NCBI GenBank assembly: GCA_037142475.1
Contig: JBAXAR010000007.1
Location: 1-36,582 of the forward strand
Source: CAIUMH01 sp037142475
Lineage (GTDB): Bacteria > Actinomycetota > Acidimicrobiia > Acidimicrobiales > RAAP-2
Reading direction: 5' to 3'
DNA: 36,582 nucleotides
Below the pieces are notes generated by a model that saw nothing but the letters and a program-made list of their open reading frames with translations, made no database searches and had not been told where the DNA came from. How positions within the stretch are numbered: position 1 is the first letter of the stretch; every line of letters starts with the position of its first letter. This document shows, piece after piece, positions 25,801 to 32,199 of this stretch. Made by a program: the position numbers and the translations under genes.

Positions 25801-26256
25801 ATGGCCCCCAAGATCGGGATGACGACGATGACCGAGGCGTCGGTGGAGTACCGACTCCTGCGTGACGCCCGTGCTCGTGCGGTTCGTTTGGGGAAGGTGG
25901 CGCAAGAAGATGTCTGCGATGCCCATCCTGAACTGATCAGGGCAGCCACCAACCTGGGCCGATCCACTGGAGACCTCTGTCCGGTCTGCGAGGAACGTTC
26001 CACCGTTGAGGTGACCTACGTCTTCGGCGCCAAATTGCCGCCCGGAGGAACCTGTCCCTCTACCAAGGCTGAGCTGAATCGGCTGCTACGACGCCAAGAA
26101 CCAGTGCAGGCCTATGCGGTCGAGGTGTGCACGGCCTGCCGGTTCCACCATCTCTTGCGCCGGTATCCCGGTGGAGACCAAGCGACGTCACGACCAGCGT
26201 CACGCCCCAAGGCCTCGCGGGACCCACGAGGACCAACAACGACCAGGAGTAGATAG
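25801..26256 (+). CDS. DUF5318 zinc-ribbon-like protein
   Basis: Resembles the actinobacterial DUF5318 family (Rv0049 position, next to padR). 151 residues. The family core is VCDAHPELIRAA, CPVC at 60-63, VTYVFG, and CTAC at 110-113; the two CxxC pairs look like a zinc ribbon. The C-terminal 35 residues are a basic, Ser/Pro/Arg-rich tail. The ATG at 25801 would be leaderless; ATGs at 25819 and 25828 are alternatives. Function is unknown. Its stop overlaps the panB GTG by one base. Confidence 0.8.
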   Translation: MAPKIGMTTMTEASVEYRLLRDARARAVRLGKVAQEDVCDAHPELIRAATNLGRSTGDLCPVCEERSTVEVTYVFGAKLPPGGTCPSTKAELNRLLRRQEPVQAYAVEVCTACRFHHLLRRYPGGDQATSRPASRPKASRDPRGPTTTRSR

Positions 26257-27098
26257 TGACGACGAGACGCAACACCGTGCCAGCCATCAGGGCGGCGAAG
26301 CGTCGCGATGGGGCGCTGCCGCTCACCATGGTCACCGCCTATGACGAGCCGACGGCACGCTTGGCGAGTGCCGGTGGCGTCGACCTCCTCCTTGTCGGGG
26401 ACTCGGTGGGCAATACCGTCCTCGGCCTGCCCGACACGTTGTCGGTGACGGTCGAGATGATGGTCCACCACATCGCGGCAGTGGCGCGAGCCAAGCCTGA
26501 GGCCTTCATTGTTGGGGACATGCCGTGGATGAGTTATCACGTCAGCATCGAAGAATCCGTGCGCAATGCCGCCGCCCTCGTCCGCGCCGGGGCGCAGGCG
26601 GTCAAGCTCGAGGGTGGCGCAAACCGAGCGGCGGTGGTCTCGGCAATCGTCGACGCCGAAATTCCCGTGATGGGTCACCTCGGCCTCACACCGCAATCCG
26701 TCCACGCCATGGGTGGCTATCGGGTCCAGGGGCGTTCCTCTGAGGCCGCCGACGAGGTTCGAAGCGCAGCACAGATCCTCGAGGAGGCCGGTTGCTTTGC
26801 GCTGGTCCTCGAAGGTGTGCCAGACGTGCTCGCCGAGGCGATCACGAATGACCGCTCGATTCCCACCATTGGCATCGGGGCCGGTGCCGCCACCGATGGT
26901 CAGGTTCTCGTCCTTCACGACATGCTGGGCCTCGGCCAGCACACTCCGCCAAAGTTTGTTCGTCGCTACGCCGATGGTGGGTCACTGATCACCGGAGCGG
27001 TCGCCGCGTACGTGGCCGATGTCCAGTCGGGAGCGTTTCCCTCCGAGGCAGAGACGTACCATGCCTCTGAGGATCTTCGCAGCCACCTTGAGGGCTGA
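26256..27098 (+). CDS. panB: 3-methyl-2-oxobutanoate hydroxymethyltransferase
   Basis: Makes ketopantoate from alpha-ketoisovalerate and methylene-tetrahydrofolate, the first step of pantothenate and CoA synthesis. 280 residues. Conserved segments are VTAYDEPTARLASAGGVDLL, the metal-binding VGDS (Asp49) and VGDMPW (Asp88), AVKLEGG (Lys117, Glu119), GHLGLTPQSVH, and LVLEGVP. The GTG at 26256 overlaps the DUF5318 stop (TAGTG), with AGGAG 6 bases upstream. No other pantothenate gene is in the window. Confidence 0.96.
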   Translation: MTTRRNTVPAIRAAKRRDGALPLTMVTAYDEPTARLASAGGVDLLLVGDSVGNTVLGLPDTLSVTVEMMVHHIAAVARAKPEAFIVGDMPWMSYHVSIEESVRNAAALVRAGAQAVKLEGGANRAAVVSAIVDAEIPVMGHLGLTPQSVHAMGGYRVQGRSSEAADEVRSAAQILEEAGCFALVLEGVPDVLAEAITNDRSIPTIGIGAGAATDGQVLVLHDMLGLGQHTPPKFVRRYADGGSLITGAVAAYVADVQSGAFPSEAETYHASEDLRSHLEG

Positions 27099-27134
27099 GA
27101 ATCGACCTCGGAAGACCTGCCCGCTCTGACGGTC

Positions 27135-27237
27135 TACACTGAAGGCCCCCCTGCGCACGTGGGGGGCGACAGTTGAGAACCCTGCTCCACAGATCGTGGA
27201 GCCCGGCTGAAGAGCCGGTCCGGAGGGAGGTACCCAT
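27135..27237 (+). promoter_or_regulatory. Structured rpsF leader, candidate S6:S18 autoregulatory element
   Basis: TACACT at 27135-27140 is a possible -10. Downstream lie three perfect hairpins: GCCCCCC/GGGGGGC (27145-27167), GCTCCAC/GTGGAGC with loop AGATC (27184-27202), and CCGGCT/AGCCGG with loop GAAG (27203-27218). CCCT at 27180-27183 can pair with AGGG at 27224-27227 inside the ribosome-binding site, closing a three-way junction. rpsF leaders in many bacteria bind the S6:S18 complex through a CCG-containing fold; a CCG occurs at 27220-27222. Membership in that motif is not proven. Confidence 0.5.
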
Positions 27238-27558
27238 ATGCGGCACTACGAAGCCGTGATCATCTATGACGTCGCCGTCGAGCCACAGGCCATTCAGGCC
27301 AGCCTCGACAAGGCACTCGAGACGATCAAGACCAACGAAGGTGCTCCTGGCGCCTTGGACCGATGGGGCCGTCGCCCCTTCGCCTACGAGGTGAAGCACA
27401 AGCGCGAGGGCTACTACGTCATCGTCAGCTTCACCGGCGAGCCAGCCACCGTCGCAGAGCTTGACCGCTTTCTCGGTCTTGCTGACGAGGTGCTCCGCCA
27501 CAAGATCATCCGTCTCCCCGATCACGTCGTCGCCGGTCGCGCGGCGGCCACGGCATAA
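27238..27558 (+). CDS. rpsF: 30S ribosomal protein S6 (bS6)
   Basis: Binds S18 on the platform of the small subunit; 106 residues starting MRHYEAVIIYD, with GRRPFAYEVKHKREGYYVIV typical of S6. It has a strong GGAGGGAGG ribosome-binding site 8 bases before the ATG. First gene of rpsF-ssb-rpsR-rplI. Confidence 0.97.
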   Translation: MRHYEAVIIYDVAVEPQAIQASLDKALETIKTNEGAPGALDRWGRRPFAYEVKHKREGYYVIVSFTGEPATVAELDRFLGLADEVLRHKIIRLPDHVVAGRAAATA

Positions 27559-27567
27559 GGACCCCGC

Positions 27568-28026
27568 ATGTCTGACAGCAACGTCACCATCGTCGGCAAT
27601 GTGACGCGTGACCCGGAGCTTCGCTTCACCAACTCCGGTCAGGCACTCGCCCGCTTCGGCGTGGCGGTCAACCGACGCTGGCAGAATCGCCAGACGAACG
27701 AGTGGGAGGAGCAAGTCTCCTTCTTCGATGTTGTGTGTTGGCGAGAGATGGCCGAGAACGTGAGCGAGACCCTGACCAAGGGAACTCGAGTCGTGGTCTC
27801 CGGTCGGCTGGATCAGCGCACCTACGAGACCAAGGAGGGCGACAAGCGCTCAGCAGTGGAGATCACCGCTGACGAGGTTGCCCCTTCACTTCGCTGGGCA
27901 ACCGCCCAGATCACCAGGAACGAGCGTGGCGACAGCGGAGGCCGACCGGCCCCCCGCGCGGCTGCGACCCCAAGCGAGCCGCCCTCAGGCGGCGGCTACA
28001 ACAACTACGACGAGGAGCCCTTCTAG
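27568..28026 (+). CDS. ssb: Single-stranded DNA-binding protein
   Basis: Coats single-stranded DNA in replication and repair. 152 residues: an OB fold over about 1-110 (NVTIVGNVTRDPELRFTNSGQ, then QVSFFDVVCWREMAENV), a Gly/Pro/Arg linker, and an acidic tip YDEEPF that contacts partner proteins. It lies between rpsF and rpsR, the usual order. Confidence 0.97.
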   Translation: MSDSNVTIVGNVTRDPELRFTNSGQALARFGVAVNRRWQNRQTNEWEEQVSFFDVVCWREMAENVSETLTKGTRVVVSGRLDQRTYETKEGDKRSAVEITADEVAPSLRWATAQITRNERGDSGGRPAPRAAATPSEPPSGGGYNNYDEEPF

Positions 28027-28028
28027 AA

Positions 28029-28508
28029 ATGGCACGACCACAGAACAGCACGTCAACCAAGAAGCGAAACCCCAAGGAGCTCAAGCGGGGCTTTAAGAAG
28101 AAGCCCTGCCAGTTCTGCCGGGACAAGACCCGTTGGATTGACTACAAGGACTTGAACACGCTCCGGAAGTTCATGTCCGACCGGGGCAAGATCCGTGCCC
28201 GCCGCGTCACGGGGAACTGTGAGCAGCACCAGCACGACATTGCCGAGGCCATCAAGACGGCGCGTGAACTGGTCCTGCTCCCCTACACCCAGCGCACGAC
28301 CACTGAGCGGCCCGCCGGACGGCGTGACCGCGGCGATCGTCGTGGACCGCGTGAAGACCGTGACGGTGACGGCGCAACGCTCGCCGACGTGACGAACGAG
28401 TCGAACCCGACCTCAGAAGGCATCGAGGAGTTTGCTGCTGAGGAGGTCGTGGTCGAGGAAGTGATCGTTGAGGCCGTGATTGAGGCTGCAGCAGAGGAAG
28501 GTGCGTGA
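28029..28508 (+). CDS. rpsR: 30S ribosomal protein S18 (bS18) with a long acidic tail
   Basis: The S18 core covers about residues 15-90 (KPCQFCRDK, DLNTLRKFMSDRGKIRARRVTG), with a zinc-type set Cys27, Cys30, Cys64, His67. The family is normally 75-90 residues; this one has 159. The additional 65-70 residues start with a basic Arg/Asp-rich stretch and end in a run of Glu, Val and Ala. The extension is in frame, with no stop between, and the TGA at 28506-28508 overlaps the rplI start, so it is not an assembly artefact of a missing stop in any obvious way. Confidence 0.95.
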   Translation: MARPQNSTSTKKRNPKELKRGFKKKPCQFCRDKTRWIDYKDLNTLRKFMSDRGKIRARRVTGNCEQHQHDIAEAIKTARELVLLPYTQRTTTERPAGRRDRGDRRGPREDRDGDGATLADVTNESNPTSEGIEEFAAEEVVVEEVIVEAVIEAAAEEGA

Positions 28509-28957
28509 TGAAGGTTCTCCTCCGTGAAGACATCAAGGGCGTCGGCCGTCGTGGCGACATCGTCGAAGTGGCTGGTGGCTACGCCCGGAACTTCCTGTTC
28601 CCCCAGGGCAAGGGTCTGAAGGCCACTGACTCGATGGAAGACCAGGCGAGCTCCATGCGCAAGGCGCGAGACACCCGGGACGCCAAGGATCGTGAAGCGG
28701 CTCAGGCACAGGCCAAGACGCTCGCCGGTTCGGTGATCGGGATCCAGGCTCGCGCCGCCGCTGGTGGTCGCCTCTTTGGCTCCATCGGTCCTGTCGAGAT
28801 CGTCAAGGCGATTCAGGATCAGAAGGGCATCGAAGTTGACCAGTCAAAGGTCATCCTCGCCGAGCACATCAAGGACGTCGGTTCAAACGACGTGGCCATC
28901 GAGTTGTTCCACGACGTCGTCGTGGCGCTCACCGTCGAAGTCCTGGCTCAGGGCTGA
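28508..28957 (+). CDS. rplI: 50S ribosomal protein L9 (bL9)
   Basis: 149 residues. The N-terminal domain is MKVLLREDIKGVGRRGDIVEV with GYARNFLFPQGK, followed by the long helix and the C-terminal RNA-binding domain. The ATG at 28508 overlaps the rpsR TGA as TGATG; a GTG one codon earlier is possible but less likely. It is the last gene before a strong terminator-like hairpin. Confidence 0.97.
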   Translation: MKVLLREDIKGVGRRGDIVEVAGGYARNFLFPQGKGLKATDSMEDQASSMRKARDTRDAKDREAAQAQAKTLAGSVIGIQARAAAGGRLFGSIGPVEIVKAIQDQKGIEVDQSKVILAEHIKDVGSNDVAIELFHDVVVALTVEVLAQG

Positions 28958-28999
28958 CACGACACTGCAGTGTTCGTTGCCCTCATGGGCGACGACGTC

Positions 29000-29041
29000 C
29001 ACGAGGGGCGATCACTCCACAGGGAGGGGTCGCCCCTCGTG
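29000..29041 (+). terminator. Hairpin after rplI
   Basis: CACGAGGGGCGA at 29000-29011 and TCGCCCCTCGTG at 29030-29041 form a perfect 12-bp stem with an 18-base loop, 43 bases after the rplI stop. No T-run follows, so it may act by stabilising the mRNA end or as a weak terminator before dnaB. Confidence 0.65.
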
Positions 29042-29089
29042 TCGCGTCACAACCCCGGTGCAGACTCTCCCTGTGGGCGAACAGCACAG

Positions 29090-29131
29090 TTCTCCACAGG
29101 TTCTCCGGACACCGTTGAGGCGTTGTCCACA
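29090..29131 (+). promoter_or_regulatory. Two DnaA boxes upstream of dnaB
   Basis: TTCTCCACA at 29090-29098 and TTGTCCACA at 29123-29131, same orientation, 33 bases apart (about three helix turns). The second equals the common streptomycete DnaA box. They lie 62-103 bases before the dnaB ATG and may link dnaB expression to DnaA. Confidence 0.5.
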
Positions 29132-29192
29132 CGAAAGACACGGGTTGGCCATCTATCGCTCCCCAGCCGAGCGACGCGACAGTTGAGGTCCC

Positions 29193-30581
29193 ATGGTTCA
29201 AGCTTTCGACGATTCCAGAACACGCCGGCTTCGCCCGGCCACCCTTGGTGGCGGACCGCGGGTTCCTCCGCATGATCTTGACGCGGAGGAATCGCTCCTC
29301 GGAGCGATGCTCCTGAGTCCCGACGCCATCTCGGTGGGCCTCGAGTACTGCACGGCCGACGACTTCTACAAGCCGACGCACGGGAACCTGTTCTCGGCAA
29401 TCAACCACCTCTATCAGCAGGGCGAGCCCGTCGACGTCGTGACCGTCACCGACGAGTTGCGGCGCACACTGAGTGCCGATCTCGTTGGTGATCCGGCTGA
29501 TCTGATCGCGCTGCAGTCCTCGACCCCGTCGGTGGCAAACGCCCAGCACTATGCATCGATCGTGGCCGAGTTGGCTCTGCTTCGTCGCCTGGTCTCGGTG
29601 GCGGGAGAGATCTCTGACATCGCCTACTCGGCCCCCACGGATGTCTTGGCTGCGGTGGACATTGCTGAGCAGAAGATGCTCGAGGTATCGGATCGTCGCC
29701 GAGCGGACTCGCTGGCAGTTCTCGAGGACCTGCTGACCGCCAGTCTTGAACGCATTGAAGAGCTCGCCGAGAGTTCGGAGACCATCACCGGGACGGCGAC
29801 TGGTTTCGTGGAGGTCGACAAGATTCTCGCCGGCCTCCAGCCCGCCGCTCTCTGCATCGTTGGAGCACGACCCGCCATGGGAAAGACGAGTTTTGCCCTC
29901 GGGATGCTGACCCACGTCGGCGTCGTGCAGCAGAAGCCCTCGCTCCTGTTCTCTCTTGAGATGAGCCATCTCGAACTCACGCAGCGGCTCTTGGCCTCCG
30001 AAGCACGCGTCGACGCGCAGAAGATGAGGACCGGTCGGCTCTCAGATGCGGACTGGAAGAAGGTCTCGGCCTCGCTGACCAAGCTTTCGGGAGCCCCGAT
30101 CTACATCGATGACAATCCCCATCTCACAGTGATGGACATCCGTGCCCGTGCCCGGCGACTCAAGAAGCAGCACGGCGAACTCGGCCTCGTGGTCATTGAC
30201 TATCTCCAGCTGATGACATCGCGTAGCAGTGCCGAAAACCGCCAGGTCGAGGTGGCCGAGATGAGTCGTGGTCTCAAGATTCTCGCCCGTGAGCTCGAGT
30301 GCCCGGTGGTCGCCCTCTCCCAGCTTTCCCGTGGCCTTGAGGCCCGCCAGGACAAGCGTCCGATGCTGTCGGACCTCCGAGAGTCAGGGTCCCTTGAGCA
30401 GGACGCTGACGTGGTGATGTTCCTCTACCGAGAGGAGGCCTACGACCCGGAGATCTCACCCGATCGACGGGGGATGGCCGAAGTGATTGTGGCCAAGCAT
30501 CGAAACGGTCCCACCGGATCGGCGAATCTTGCCTTCCTCTCGCAGTACGCCCGTTTCGACAACATGGCGCAGAACATCTAG
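29193..30581 (+). CDS. dnaB: Replicative DNA helicase DnaB
   Basis: Hexameric fork helicase; 462 residues, no intein. The N-terminal domain (about 25-130, PHDLDAEESLLGAMLLSPDAI) binds primase. The RecA-like motor has Walker A GARPAMGKTS at 224-233, LLFSLEMSHLELTQRLLASE, Walker B LVVIDYLQLM, and the ending LAFLSQYARFDN. The ATG at 29193 has GAGG about 5 bases upstream. It follows the rpsF operon, as in many Actinobacteria. A loader is not seen nearby; DUF721 at 4876 is the candidate partner. Confidence 0.97.
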   Translation: MVQAFDDSRTRRLRPATLGGGPRVPPHDLDAEESLLGAMLLSPDAISVGLEYCTADDFYKPTHGNLFSAINHLYQQGEPVDVVTVTDELRRTLSADLVGDPADLIALQSSTPSVANAQHYASIVAELALLRRLVSVAGEISDIAYSAPTDVLAAVDIAEQKMLEVSDRRRADSLAVLEDLLTASLERIEELAESSETITGTATGFVEVDKILAGLQPAALCIVGARPAMGKTSFALGMLTHVGVVQQKPSLLFSLEMSHLELTQRLLASEARVDAQKMRTGRLSDADWKKVSASLTKLSGAPIYIDDNPHLTVMDIRARARRLKKQHGELGLVVIDYLQLMTSRSSAENRQVEVAEMSRGLKILARELECPVVALSQLSRGLEARQDKRPMLSDLRESGSLEQDADVVMFLYREEAYDPEISPDRRGMAEVIVAKHRNGPTGSANLAFLSQYARFDNMAQNI

Positions 30582-30826
30582 CGAACAAGAGGGATCAATC
30601 GAACGTGGCCAAGTCCGATTCGTCCCTCCACGAACGGCGCAGCGTCACCGTTCGCCACCATCGATTCAACGTGCCGAGAGCGTGGAACGACCCCCGAAAG
30701 GTCCGACCCGAGGCACATCTCGCTGCGCAAACACCTAGAGTTTCGTCCCATGAGGTGGCAGAACCGAGCGAATGATGGCGAGGTAATGACGTGAGCCGTC
30801 ACGCTTCCCTCATCGCCTCGCGGCCA
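30582..30826. other. Gap after dnaB
   Basis: About 245 bases without a convincing gene. Short frames on both strands lack family features. A TGACG/CGTCA inverted repeat lies near 30787. I see no tRNA. Confidence 0.5.
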
Positions 30827-30857
30827 ACCGGTCACGCATTGAATGCGGTCGGTTTTT
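30827..30857 (+). terminator. Terminator-like hairpin abutting the next start codon
   Basis: Outer stem ACCG (30827-30830) with CGGT (30850-30853), inner stem CGCAT/ATGCG with loop TGA, and TTTTT at 30853-30857. It ends 2 bases before the GTG at 30860. It fits dnaB read-through termination or attenuation of the next gene. Confidence 0.6.
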
Positions 30858-30859
30858 AG

Positions 30860-31567
30860 GTGGAGACCACCGAACAGGCGCCCAAGCAGTCGAAACGGCG
30901 CTGGGTTGTCATTGGATTGTTCCTCGTGATCCTCGTGATTGGCGTGGTGGCGACGGTCTCGCTTCGAAGCTCACCAGCAACTCTGCCGGCGGGGCCCGAG
31001 GGCGTCGAACTCTCGAAGGCCCCGGATCTCGCTCCGGCGTCCTCGACGCTCCACGGTGAGCCCGTTGGCCCGATCCAATGCGTCACTGAATCTCAGGAGA
31101 AGGTCGGCTTTCATACGCATACCTATGTCGCGGTGTTCGTCGACGGCGAACAGCGACGCATCCCGGGGGGCGTGGGCATCACGCAACCGTGGCTTGCCGA
31201 GAAGTTCCCTACCGGCACCTACTTCGAGGTTGGCCCCTACAACTGCCTCTATTGGATTCACACGCACACGGCCGACAACATCGTTCACGTCGAAGCGCCG
31301 AGCAAGGGCATCTTCACGCTTGGTCAACTCTTCGCTGTGTGGAATCAGCCCCTGAGCTCGACACAGGTGGGTCCAGCCAAGGGCAAGGTGGTCGTCATCG
31401 TGAACGGGAAGCGCGCCGCCGGTGATATCACGACGGTCCCCCTCACTGATCAGGCGACGATCCAGATCAACGTGGGTGACCAGGTCGTGCCGTTTGAGCC
31501 GAAGACGTTCAAGGTGACTGGACAGTGCGGTCAGGGGACCAAGAGCTGCAAGACGCCGATCAAGTAG
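30860..31567 (+). CDS. Membrane-anchored protein with paired His-Thr-His motifs, unknown
   Basis: 235 residues. Basic N-terminus, one membrane span at about 14-34, the rest outside. Two clusters stand out: FHTHTYVAVFVDGEQRRIPGG and YWIHTHTADNIVHVEAP, giving at least five histidines in conserved-looking positions, then FTLGQLFAVWNQPLS. Four to five cysteines (around IQCV, YNCL, GQCGQGTKSC) could form disulfides. I recall similar HTH-type sequences in Actinobacteria and Cyanobacteria without a known function. Metal binding is inference. The GTG start has no ribosome-binding site and sits directly after a terminator-like hairpin. Confidence 0.75.
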   Translation: METTEQAPKQSKRRWVVIGLFLVILVIGVVATVSLRSSPATLPAGPEGVELSKAPDLAPASSTLHGEPVGPIQCVTESQEKVGFHTHTYVAVFVDGEQRRIPGGVGITQPWLAEKFPTGTYFEVGPYNCLYWIHTHTADNIVHVEAPSKGIFTLGQLFAVWNQPLSSTQVGPAKGKVVVIVNGKRAAGDITTVPLTDQATIQINVGDQVVPFEPKTFKVTGQCGQGTKSCKTPIK

Positions 31568-31576
31568 TTCGTTCGC

Positions 31577-31610
31577 CCGGTGAGCCGGCGTGAATTGTCT
31601 CAATCAATTC
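31577..31610. terminator. Small hairpins between convergent genes
   Basis: CCGG/CCGG with loop TGAG (31577-31588) and GAATTG/CAATTC with loop TCTCAAT (31592-31610) lie between the His-rich protein gene and the next minus-strand gene. No T-run; a weak bidirectional terminator is possible. Confidence 0.35.
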
Positions 31611-31639
31611 GGGTGAGGTCCTGACCGGGAACACCGATA

Positions 31640-31888
31640 TCACCCCTTGCGCTGGCGCTCACTGATCAGGTCGGACTTGGCTGCGACCACAAGGCCGAAG
31701 ACCACGGTGTAGAGGCCAACGACAACGATGATCAGCGAGAGCTGTGAGTACAACAGCACGGCGACGATCACCAAGAAGGCATAGAGAAAGGTGGCCGCTC
31801 GCCCCTGCCACGTCAGCGGCCGGAGCCCGGTGTCGTCGGAGCGCCGCCCGAACCAGAACCCAGGATCAGGCTGCTGATGCTCACTCAC
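31640..31888 (-). CDS. Small membrane protein, unknown
   Basis: 82 residues from the GTG at 31888: a polar start with PDPGFWFGRRSDDTGLRP, then one long or two short membrane spans (about residues 33-70) and a basic end (ISERQRKG). On the minus strand TAACGT lies 7 bases before the GTG, which would make the message leaderless. The same frame is open to 32143, adding a further hydrophobic stretch, so a longer 167-residue protein cannot be ruled out. No family recognised. Confidence 0.55.
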   Translation of the reverse strand: MSEHQQPDPGFWFGRRSDDTGLRPLTWQGRAATFLYAFLVIVAVLLYSQLSLIIVVVGLYTVVFGLVVAAKSDLISERQRKG

Positions 31889-32199
31889 CCTTGTCACGTT
31901 ATCGGTACCTCGGTTCTTTGCTCGGCCTAATCGCAACCCTTGGTGCGCGTCCCCGCCGGAACGCATCGCCACCTCGGCCTGTGGGAGACGGCCGGCAGCA
32001 GGATTATGAACGGGCGCCGGTGGGGTCGGAATCATCACGGCGGCAATGACGCCGAAGATGGCCGCCACCGCAAGGACCATGAATCCCGCGGCGCCGACCG
32101 TCTTGGTCGGACGACCGCATGGTGAGGCCGGTCCATGCACCACGATCTAGGGTCGCCCTTGGGCGGGCCGCGGTGGTCGCCCCCAGTGAAAGGATCGCC
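31889..32199. other. Gap or N-terminal extension before the alkylsulfatase
   Basis: 311 bases. The minus-strand frame of the small membrane protein stays open to a GTG at 32143 and encodes one hydrophobic stretch (GFMVLAVAAIFGVIAAVMIP), followed by Pro/Ala-rich and low-quality sequence. The plus-strand frame of the alkylsulfatase is also open to 32119. I could not decide whether the hydrophobic stretch is real coding. Confidence 0.4.

Noticed and set aside
28983..29969. Minus-strand open frame of 328 codons
   Set aside because: Antisense to dnaB and its upstream gap; no recognisable domain.
342..30581. Possible inteins in gyrA, gyrB or dnaB
   Set aside because: All three proteins have normal length with uninterrupted motifs.
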